Shown here: piece after piece, positions 1 through 5,450 of the stretch
Layout of the letters: each line of letters starts with the position of its first letter
Position numbering within the stretch: position 1 is the stretch's first letter
From: Oscillospiraceae bacterium
Lineage (GTDB): Bacteria > Bacillota > Clostridia > Oscillospirales > Oscillospiraceae
Assembly (NCBI GenBank): GCA_016296045.1
Contig: JAEDKB010000126.1
Span: 1-5,450, forward strand
Reading direction: 5' to 3'
DNA length: 5,450 nucleotides
Made by a program: the position numbers and the translations under genes
The notes under the pieces: generated by a model
What the model was told of the DNA's origin: nothing
The model's database searches: none
The model's input: the letters and a program-made list of their open reading frames with translations, nothing else

Positions 1-2352
1 CATATCGTTACCGTCAACGACTATCTGGCCAAGCGTGACTCGGAATGGATGGGCAAGGTCTACCGTTTCCTCGGTATGAGCGTCGGACTGATTGTTCACG
101 ATAAAAAGAATAATGAGCGCCGCGAGGCTTACAATGCGGATATTACCTACTGCACCAATAATGAGCTTGGGTTTGACTATCTGCGTGACAATATGGCGCT
201 TTATAAGTCCGATATGGTGCAGCGCGGACATAATTACGCCATTGTGGACGAGGTTGACTCGATTCTGATTGATGAGGCGCGTACGCCGCTGATTATTTCC
301 GGCAAGGGAGAAGAATCTACAAAGCTGTATGAAATGGCGGATTTCTTCGTTTCCGGATTGAAGAAAAAGGTGTTTGCCACCACCGATGAAAAAGAAGAGC
401 AGGACGATCTTGACTGCGACTACTATGTGGATGAAAAGCTTCGCACTGCCAATCTGACGGCAAGAGGCATTGAAAAGGCTGAAAAATTCTTTGCCGTGGA
501 GAACCTCGCGGATATTGAGAATACAACCCTGACACATCATATCAATCAGGCGTTGAAGGCGCGAGGCATTATGAAGCGCGATATTGACTATGTCGTCAAG
601 GACGATCAGGTCATCATTGTGGATGAATTCACGGGTCGTCTGATGTACGGCCGCCGCTATAATGAGGGCTTGCATCAGGCCATTGAGGCAAAGGAAGGCG
701 TTTCCGTTGCCGGCGAGAACAAGACGCTTGCGACCATTACCTTCCAGAACTTCTTCCGTATGTACGATAAGCTCTCCGGCATGACCGGCACGGCATTGAC
801 GGAGGAAGAGGAATTTTCCGCGATCTATAAGATCGATATTGTGGAGATTCCCACGAACAGACCGATTGCGCGTATCGATAATCATGATGTGGTCTTTACA
901 ACAGAGGCCGGAAAGTTCCGCGCCGTCATCCGTCAGATTCAGCAATGCCATGAAAAAGGACAGCCGGTGCTGGTCGGCACGATCTCGATTGAAAAATCCG
1001 AAATGCTTTCCAAAATGCTGAAGCGCGAGGGCGTACCGCATACTGTTTTGAACGCGAAGCACCATGAAAAAGAAGCGGAGATCGTTGCACAGGCCGGTAA
1101 GTTCGGCGCGGTTACGATTTCTACCAACATGGCAGGACGTGGTACGGATATCATGCTCGGCGGCAATGCGGAATATATGGCGCTGTCCGACCTTCGCAAG
1201 CAGGGACTGCCTGACGAGATCATTGCGGAGGCGAATTCCTATGCCGAAACGGATAATCCCGATATTCTTGCGGCGCGGAAAGCCTTTAAGGAGGCCTATG
1301 CCCGTCATAAGATTGACGTGGATGAAGAAGCGCAGAAGGTACGCGCAGCGGGCGGCCTGTTTATTGTCGGCACCGAACGCCACGAATCCAGACGAATCGA
1401 CAATCAGCTCCGAGGCCGTTCCGGCAGACAGGGCGATCCGGGCGAAACACGCTTTTTCCTCTCCCTTGAAGATGACGTCATGCGTCTGTTCGGCTCGGAA
1501 CGTGTGATGAGCATGATGCAATCGCTCGGCATGGATGAGGATACGCCGATCGATGCAAAGATCCTGTCCAATGCGATTGAAAACGCGCAGAAGACGGTGG
1601 AAAGCCGCAACTTCCAGGCTCGAAAGAACGTTCTGGAATATGACGACGTTATGAATACACAGCGTACCGTTATCTATGAGCAGCGCCAGAAGGTGCTTGA
1701 CGGCGAGGATCTCTATCCCACAATCGACGGCATGATCCGCCATGTGATCCAGACGGAAGTGAATGATGCCTATGCGATGGAGGACGGAAAGCCGCTGGAT
1801 GTGCTTTGCGCAAAGTTTGAGGGTATCTATTTCCCCGCAGGATTGCTGGATAAAACCGCGCCCCTTTCCGCTGAGGAAGCGAATGAAAAAATCTATGAGC
1901 TTTTCCGCAAAACCTATGAAAAGCGCGAGGCGGAATACGGTTCGGAGCGGATGCGTGAGATTGAGCGTATCATCCTGCTGCGGGTAGTTGATGAATATTG
2001 GATGGACAATATTGACGCGATGGATGATCTCAAGCAGGGAATTCGTCTGCGCGCCTACGGTCAGACCGACCCGGTCGTGGCCTATAAGCGGGAAGGCTTT
2101 GCCATGTTTGACGGTATGATCAATGCCATCCGGGAGGAAACCGTTCGCCGTCTGTATCTCTTCCGCCTGAGAACGGAGGAGGATGTTAAGCGCAAGAAGG
2201 TGGCGCAGATCACGGGAACCGGCGGTCCGGCAGACAAGACCGTTAAGCGTCAGCCGATTAAAAAGGTTAAGATCGGGGCGAATGATCCCTGTCCCTGCGG
2301 AAGCGGCAAAAAGTATAAAAACTGCTGCCGAGACAAGGATGAGGCTAAGTAA
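1..2352 (+). CDS. secA: Preprotein translocase ATPase SecA (5' end outside window)
   Basis: SecA is the cytosolic motor ATPase that pushes unfolded preproteins through the SecYEG channel. The frame is open from base 1, where [18 protein letters not shown] matches the conserved part of nucleotide-binding domain 1. The ATG at 49 is therefore internal; roughly 130 N-terminal residues, including the Walker A loop, are missing. Counting the first codon as residue 1, 783 residues are visible. They include the DEVD Walker B box (83-86) and [11 protein letters not shown] (91-101), then the preprotein cross-linking domain. [19 protein letters not shown] follows (247-265), then [10 protein letters not shown] (375-384) and the arginine-finger region ERHESRR...[11 protein letters not shown] (459-481) of domain 2. 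The helical scaffold has YDDVMN (547-552), and the two-helix finger has LRAYGQ, with Tyr686 at the expected tip. The C-terminus holds a zinc-binding CPC...CC motif (764-776), used in other bacteria for SecB or ribosome contact. No frameshift or missing catalytic residue is seen. The identification is certain; the true start cannot be seen. Confidence 0.98.
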   Translation, partial: HIVTVNDYLAKRDSEWMGKVYRFLGMSVGLIVHDKKNNERREAYNADITYCTNNELGFDYLRDNMALYKSDMVQRGHNYAIVDEVDSILIDEARTPLIISGKGEESTKLYEMADFFVSGLKKKVFATTDEKEEQDDLDCDYYVDEKLRTANLTARGIEKAEKFFAVENLADIENTTLTHHINQALKARGIMKRDIDYVVKDDQVIIVDEFTGRLMYGRRYNEGLHQAIEAKEGVSVAGENKTLATITFQNFFRMYDKLSGMTGTALTEEEEFSAIYKIDIVEIPTNRPIARIDNHDVVFTTEAGKFRAVIRQIQQCHEKGQPVLVGTISIEKSEMLSKMLKREGVPHTVLNAKHHEKEAEIVAQAGKFGAVTISTNMAGRGTDIMLGGNAEYMALSDLRKQGLPDEIIAEANSYAETDNPDILAARKAFKEAYARHKIDVDEEAQKVRAAGGLFIVGTERHESRRIDNQLRGRSGRQGDPGETRFFLSLEDDVMRLFGSERVMSMMQSLGMDEDTPIDAKILSNAIENAQKTVESRNFQARKNVLEYDDVMNTQRTVIYEQRQKVLDGEDLYPTIDGMIRHVIQTEVNDAYAMEDGKPLDVLCAKFEGIYFPAGLLDKTAPLSAEEANEKIYELFRKTYEKREAEYGSERMREIERIILLRVVDEYWMDNIDAMDDLKQGIRLRAYGQTDPVVAYKREGFAMFDGMINAIREETVRRLYLFRLRTEEDVKRKKVAQITGTGGPADKTVKRQPIKKVKIGANDPCPCGSGKKYKNCCRDKDEAK
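2335..2344 (+). promoter_or_regulatory. Ribosome binding site for pgeF, inside the end of secA
   Basis: A purine-rich stretch, AAGGATGAGG, lies within the last codons of secA. AAGGA is 12 bases and GAGG 7 bases upstream of the ATG at 2352. Because the secA stop and this ATG share a base (TAATG), ribosomes finishing secA could re-initiate here, so translation of pgeF is probably coupled to secA. The coupling is inferred from the overlap. Confidence 0.55.
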
Positions 2353-3158
2353 TGGGACTTTATGTAAACCGAAAAGGCGATTTGGAGTATTTGACCTCTC
2401 CGCTTCTGGAGCAGACTGCACATTGCTTTTCCACGCGCTATGGCGGTGTCAGCAAGGGAATCCTGTATTCGCTGAATCTCGGAACCCATCGCGGCGACCG
2501 TCCGCGCAATGTTCTGGAAAACTATCGCCGCTTGGGTGCGGCGGTAGGCTTTGAACCGAAGCACACCGTTTTTACCAAACAGATCCATTCCGATATTGTG
2601 GAACGTGTCGGTGCTTCCGAGCGCGGCAGGGGCTTGATCCGTCCGGTAGAGCACGGCTGCGACGGCCTTGTGACGAACGAACCGAATGTCGCCTTGACGG
2701 TGTTTTCGGCAGACTGTACGCCGGTGCTGCTATACGATCCCGTGTGTCGGGCAATCGGTGCGGTGCATGCCGGCTGGCGCGGAACTGCTGCGGCGATTGC
2801 GGCGAAGGCCGTGGAAAAAATGACGCGAGAATTCGGCACGAATCCGGAGGATGTCTGTGCGGCGATCGGCCCGTGCATCGGTCCGTGCTGCTTTGAGACG
2901 GATGATGACGTGCCGGAGGCGATGCGCGCAAGCTTTGGCAGCGCAGCGGAGGAATTTATCCGATCAGTCGGCAAAAAATATTATGTTAACCTTAAAGGCC
3001 TGAATGCCCTTGCGCTTGAGCGCATGGGTGTAAAGAAAATCGATATCGCACAAGAATGTACCGCCTGCCAGCCGGAACGCTTCTGGTCACACAGAAGAGT
3101 GGGCGGTGAGCGCGGCTCACTGGCGGCAATCATTATGCTTAGAGGAGAATCCCTGTGA
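2352..3158 (+). CDS. pgeF: PgeF family peptidoglycan editing factor (YfiH/YlmD, laccase-domain protein)
   Basis: This is a complete 268-residue member of the YfiH/YlmD family, long annotated as polyphenol oxidase or laccase-domain protein. In E. coli, PgeF is a cytoplasmic amidase that removes L-serine wrongly placed instead of L-alanine in UDP-MurNAc precursors, keeping the peptidoglycan stem peptide correct. Purine nucleoside phosphorylase/adenosine deaminase activity is reported for other family members. The metal-binding His-Cys-His triad is present: His79 in TKQIHSD, Cys122 in FSADCTPVLL and His139 in AVHAGWRGT. Other family signatures are FSTRYGGVS (26-34), LNLGTHRGD (41-49), AIGPCIGPCCFE (171-182) and CTACQPERFWSHRR (236-249). 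Length is normal and there is no signal peptide. The ATG start overlaps the secA stop by one base, and the end overlaps the next gene by four, which suggests a co-transcribed unit. Family assignment is near certain; the exact substrate in this organism is inferred from homologues. Confidence 0.94.
   Translation: MGLYVNRKGDLEYLTSPLLEQTAHCFSTRYGGVSKGILYSLNLGTHRGDRPRNVLENYRRLGAAVGFEPKHTVFTKQIHSDIVERVGASERGRGLIRPVEHGCDGLVTNEPNVALTVFSADCTPVLLYDPVCRAIGAVHAGWRGTAAAIAAKAVEKMTREFGTNPEDVCAAIGPCIGPCCFETDDDVPEAMRASFGSAAEEFIRSVGKKYYVNLKGLNALALERMGVKKIDIAQECTACQPERFWSHRRVGGERGSLAAIIMLRGESL
3141..3147 (+). promoter_or_regulatory. Ribosome binding site fixing the GTG start of the lipoprotein gene
   Basis: AGAGGAG lies seven bases upstream of the GTG at 3155, an ideal spacing for a Firmicutes Shine-Dalgarno sequence. 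It supports the unusual GTG start, which overlaps the pgeF stop as GTGA. Starting there gives an exact lipoprotein signal peptide (MRK followed by a hydrophobic run and a lipobox). Confidence 0.8.
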
Positions 3159-3205
3159 GAAAGATCATTGTACTGCTCCTTGCGCTGACGCTGTTGTGCG
3201 GCTGT
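3155..3205 (+). other. Lipoprotein signal peptide and lipobox cysteine
   Basis: The first 17 codons encode a positively charged start (MRK), a hydrophobic core (IIVLLLALTLL) and a lipobox L-C-G-C, with the acceptor Cys17 at 3203-3205. Cys at the -2 position is less common than Ala, Ser or Thr but is tolerated. Lgt would lipidate Cys17 and LspA would cleave before it. This is a prediction from sequence. Confidence 0.85.
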
Positions 3206-4813
3206 GCGGCGCAGACGCAGACAGAAACACAAACTGTTACCGAGACAGAAACGGCGGCTGAGACGGCGGAAACAATCGCGGTTCCGACGACTCCGGATGT
3301 TTTGGAGGATATGCGAAGCTTTACGCTTCCGTTCATGCCGGATGCGGGCTTAAATCCGTTTGAATGCGGCCTGACTCTGAACAGGGGACTGATGTCTCTG
3401 CTTTATGAATCGCTGTTTGTAGTCAACTATCATTTTCAGGCGGAGCCGCAGTTGTGTGAAAGCTTTTCTGTTTCCACGGACGGACTGACCTATACATTTC
3501 ATCTGATGCCCGATGTTCTGTTCTGGGACGGCACGCCGATGACCGCGAACGATGTGGTAGCCTCCATTCAGGCTGCACGGATGAGCCGCTATTATAAAAT
3601 TCGCCTGCAAAACGTTGTCTCCTGCAGCGCAATCGACACGCTCTCCGTCCAGATTCAGCTTGCGACCTCCTATGAGAATTTTGCGCTGATGATGGACATT
3701 CCAATCGTGAAGCAGAGCACGGTGGAGCGAAACATTCCCATCGGCTCCGGCCCGTATTCTTATTCTGCGGAAAAACTGGTGCGAAACACCAATTGGTGGA
3801 ATACCGAGCCGCCGGCTGTTGATGTTGAGGAGATTCCGCTGTTTGTCTGCAAGGACTATTATGAGCTTCGGGATGCTTTCCAGTACGGCTCTGTTGATAT
3901 GGTCTACTGCGATCCCTGCTCTGCCGCTTCCGCCGGCTATCGCTGTGACTTTGAAATCTGGGAAGTCCCGACCACAATCATGCAGTACATTGGCTTCAAC
4001 TATGAAAGCGGCTACTTTGCCAACGAAACGCTGCGCAAAGCAGTGACCTACGGCGTGGATCGGGATACGATTGTCAGTGAGTGCTATAACGGCTTTGCAA
4101 ATCCGAGTACGCTGCCGTGCTCGCCCAATTCGGATCTATACGATGCGACCCTTGCGAAGGAATATGAGTTTAACGTTTCGCTGCTTGCCAAAGCGGTGAG
4201 TGATTCCGGCGTAAAGACCAATCCGGAATATAAGGATCACACGGGAATCCTGCTGGTATGCAATGATGAGCCGGGACGTGCAGAGGCGGCAGAAATCATT
4301 GCACAGACGCTGAACGATGCCGGCTTGAATATCGTGGTTCGTGCCTGTGATTCTTCTGCTTTTAATATGTATCTCGGCAGCGGCGAATATGATTTTTACC
4401 TTTCCGAGACCCGTATGACAGCGAATTTTGATTTGTCGCAGTTTTTCCTGGAATACGGGTCGCTGCAGATCGGCTCGTCGAAAAACGAAAATCTTGCCAG
4501 TATGTGCGGCTCGGCCTTTGCCAATTCCGGAAACTATTATGACCTGTGCCGGCAGGTGATGGGGTGCGGCGCGATCTGTCCGATCTCCTTTAAGAACTAT
4601 GCCGCCTACGTCATGCGCGGCAAGCTCACTTCTCTGGAGCCTGCGGTCGATGCTGTTTTCCATCTGGAAAATACCGGCAGAACCCTGTCTGACGTGGATA
4701 AGACCTATGAGGTTCGGGAGGCAGAAAAAGCCGCGGCGGAAGCCGAGACGGCAGCTCAGGATGAACCGGAGGACTGGGACGAGAATCCGGACGAAAATTG
4801 GGATGAAGGATAA
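3155..4813 (+). CDS. Solute-binding lipoprotein, ABC transporter family 5 (peptide/nickel type), substrate unknown
   Basis: This 552-residue protein is predicted to be exported and lipid-anchored on the outer face of the membrane, where it would hand a solute, often a peptide, to an ABC permease. Residues 1-16 are a short signal peptide (MRKIIVLLLALTLLCG) with a lipobox ending at Cys17. A Thr/Glu/Gln-rich linker (about 20-45) follows. The family 5 fold is seen from about 55 to 515: LNPFECGLTLNRGLMSLLYESLF, LSTDGL-like turn VSTDGLTYTFHL (106-117), VLFWDGTPMTANDVVASI (121-138), IGSGPYSY (196-203), then YIGFNYESGYFANETLRKAV (278-297) with YGVDRD. The tail (about 522-552) is Ala/Glu-rich, then acidic with two Trp. 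The mature part has 15 cysteines besides the lipidated one, a high number. No permease or ATPase gene is in the window, and the unit ends at a terminator, so its partner must be elsewhere or the protein may act as a sensor or chaperone instead. The family call is strong; the ligand cannot be read from the sequence. Confidence 0.88.
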   Translation: MRKIIVLLLALTLLCGCAAQTQTETQTVTETETAAETAETIAVPTTPDVLEDMRSFTLPFMPDAGLNPFECGLTLNRGLMSLLYESLFVVNYHFQAEPQLCESFSVSTDGLTYTFHLMPDVLFWDGTPMTANDVVASIQAARMSRYYKIRLQNVVSCSAIDTLSVQIQLATSYENFALMMDIPIVKQSTVERNIPIGSGPYSYSAEKLVRNTNWWNTEPPAVDVEEIPLFVCKDYYELRDAFQYGSVDMVYCDPCSAASAGYRCDFEIWEVPTTIMQYIGFNYESGYFANETLRKAVTYGVDRDTIVSECYNGFANPSTLPCSPNSDLYDATLAKEYEFNVSLLAKAVSDSGVKTNPEYKDHTGILLVCNDEPGRAEAAEIIAQTLNDAGLNIVVRACDSSAFNMYLGSGEYDFYLSETRMTANFDLSQFFLEYGSLQIGSSKNENLASMCGSAFANSGNYYDLCRQVMGCGAICPISFKNYAAYVMRGKLTSLEPAVDAVFHLENTGRTLSDVDKTYEVREAEKAAAEAETAAQDEPEDWDENPDENWDEG

Positions 4814-4910
4814 TCCGCAATCTGAATGATTTGAACCATAAATGAACCTTTGAAACACGACACAGCCCATGGTTACTTCGGGTGAAAATGACAGGGTTGT
4901 TTTGCAGCCT

Positions 4911-4955
4911 AAAAAAACTCCGGTCGGAGGATGCGCCTTCGACCGGAGTTTTTTT
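4911..4955. terminator. Bidirectional intrinsic terminator between convergent operons
   Basis: The arms at 4911-4926 (AAAAAAACTCCGGTCG) and 4940-4955 (CGACCGGAGTTTTTTT) are perfect 16-base inverted complements. The stem continues inward through one G-T wobble (4927/4939) and three more pairs (4928-4930 with 4936-4938) to a five-base loop, ATGCG (4931-4935). Seven T follow the GC-rich stem on the plus strand, and the seven A at 4911-4917 give seven T on the minus strand. The same hairpin should therefore stop both the secA-pgeF-lipoprotein transcript and the spoIVA transcript. The plus-strand lipoprotein gene ends about 100 bases before it. That spacer (4814-4910) holds no gene I can support. 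The minus-strand spoIVA stop is only one base away. Confidence 0.95.
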
Positions 4956-4956
4956 A

Positions 4957-5450
4957 TTACAGAAGCAGGCAAATCAGACCGTTTGCCCCGTCATTGATAA
5001 TTCGCGTCAAAGCATCTTTCAGCTTCAGACGTGCGTCATCGGGCATCCGGCGCAGCTTTGAGGTCAGACCCTCGTTCACCAGTTCAAATACGGATTTTCC
5101 GAAAATATTACTGTCCCAAAGCCTTTCCGTGTTGCCCTCATATTCACCGAGAAGATACTGCACCAGATCCTCCGACTGCTGCTCATCGCCTACCATCGGA
5201 CTGATCTCCGTCTGAATATCCGCTCGAAGCATATGGATCGACGGTGCGCTGGCTTTCAGCTTCACACCGTAGGCATTGCCCTTGCGGACGATTTCCGGCA
5301 CCTCCATATGCAGCTCATCGGCAGTCGGCATGACGATTCCGTAACCGGTGGCTCGAACCTCCTCCAGTGCGGCGGAAATTTTGTCATACTGCTTTTTCAT
5401 GTCTGAAAGAGCAGACAGAAGCGAAAGAAGCTGCCCGTCATTTTCAATAT
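4957..5450 (-). CDS. spoIVA: Stage IV sporulation protein A (SpoIVA), C-terminal part, 5' end outside window
   Basis: SpoIVA is an ATP-hydrolysing protein that polymerises on the forespore outer membrane as the basement layer of the spore coat; in Bacillus subtilis it is anchored by the small peptide SpoVM. About 163 C-terminal residues of a protein normally near 490 are visible. The minus-strand frame stays open to base 5450, and the upstream residues IENDGQLLSLLSALSD fit the family, so the ATG at 5400 is internal. Recognisable segments are YDKISAALEEVRATGYGIVM, VRKGNAYGVKLKASAPSIHM, the IFGKSVFELVNEGL helix, and the ending MPDDARLKLKDALTRIIN followed by DGANGLICLLL. A glycine seventh from the C-terminus sits where I recall the B. 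subtilis residue linked to SpoVM interaction (Gly486). The N-terminal ATPase domain with Walker A is outside the window. Expression is expected in the mother cell under SigE, but the promoter is not visible. The gene converges on the plus-strand operon. Confidence 0.95.
   Translation of the reverse strand, partial: IENDGQLLSLLSALSDMKKQYDKISAALEEVRATGYGIVMPTADELHMEVPEIVRKGNAYGVKLKASAPSIHMLRADIQTEISPMVGDEQQSEDLVQYLLGEYEGNTERLWDSNIFGKSVFELVNEGLTSKLRRMPDDARLKLKDALTRIINDGANGLICLLL

Noticed and set aside
49..51. ATG at 49 as the secA start
   Set aside because: Conserved SecA residues continue upstream to base 1, and the Walker A region would be lost. This Met is internal.
1064..1507. 147-codon plus-strand open frame inside secA
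   Set aside because: It lies wholly within the conserved secA frame; its translation is Arg/Cys-rich and shows no recognisable protein.
3423..3977. 184-codon minus-strand open frame within the lipoprotein gene
   Set aside because: The translation is rich in Arg, Ser, Pro and Gln, as expected of antisense reading of a moderate-GC gene, with no domain or convincing ribosome binding site.
4823..4856. Four TGAA units, including a repeated TGAACC, after the lipoprotein stop
   Set aside because: The units are very short and unevenly spaced (9, 11 and 8 bases). They lie in a spacer between convergent genes, where an operator is not expected. Chance is sufficient.
4851..4885. Possible promoter starting at a TTGAAA-like hexamer
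   Set aside because: No acceptable -10 box lies at the right distance, and the only thing downstream on this strand is a terminator and the antisense of spoIVA.
4862..4900. Weak hairpin ACAGCCC / GGGTTGT in the spacer before the terminator
   Set aside because: Only seven pairs with one wobble around a long, poorly paired interior, and just a short T run after it. A much stronger terminator lies directly downstream, so I see no independent role.
4136..4972. 278-codon open frame on the minus strand opposite the lipoprotein gene
   Set aside because: It is antisense to a well-supported gene, runs through the terminator hairpin and resembles no family I recognise. It is a shadow of the coding frame on the other strand.

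Overview
The window comes from the chromosome of an anaerobic, endospore-forming member of the Firmicutes, most likely class Clostridia (an Oscillospiraceae/Ruminococcaceae-like lineage is my best guess). This rests on a spoIVA gene, which occurs only in endospore formers, and on a SecA whose insertions resemble those I recall from clostridial SecA proteins. The genus cannot be named from this sequence. Coding density is high, base composition is moderate, and I see no mobile element, CRISPR array, tRNA or rRNA.

Layout: three plus-strand genes form a tight, apparently translationally coupled unit. First is secA, whose 5' end lies outside the window (1-2352). Next is pgeF (YfiH/YlmD/laccase-domain family; 2352-3158), whose ATG shares one base with the secA stop. 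Last is a lipoprotein of the ABC-transporter family 5 (peptide/nickel) solute-binding class (3155-4813), whose GTG start overlaps the pgeF stop by four bases. A short spacer of about 100 bases follows, then a strong symmetrical hairpin (4911-4955) with A and T runs on either side, which should terminate transcription from both directions. On the minus strand, spoIVA converges on this hairpin. Its stop codon sits one base from the T run, and its 5' part runs off the right edge (4957-5450).

Function: all four proteins have cell-envelope roles. SecA drives export through SecYEG, and the lipoprotein is itself a predicted Sec substrate. PgeF is a cytoplasmic enzyme thought to correct wrongly built peptidoglycan precursors. 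SpoIVA polymerises on the forespore surface as the base of the spore coat. The first three could share a transcript; spoIVA is a separate unit expected to be sporulation-specific. The promoters of both units lie outside the window.

Novelty: this is mostly ordinary core-genome territory. The least explained item is the solute-binding lipoprotein. It has no transporter genes visible beside it, and it carries a Thr/Glu-rich linker, an acidic Trp-containing tail and an unusually high cysteine count for an exported protein. I found no evidence for an undescribed multi-gene system.
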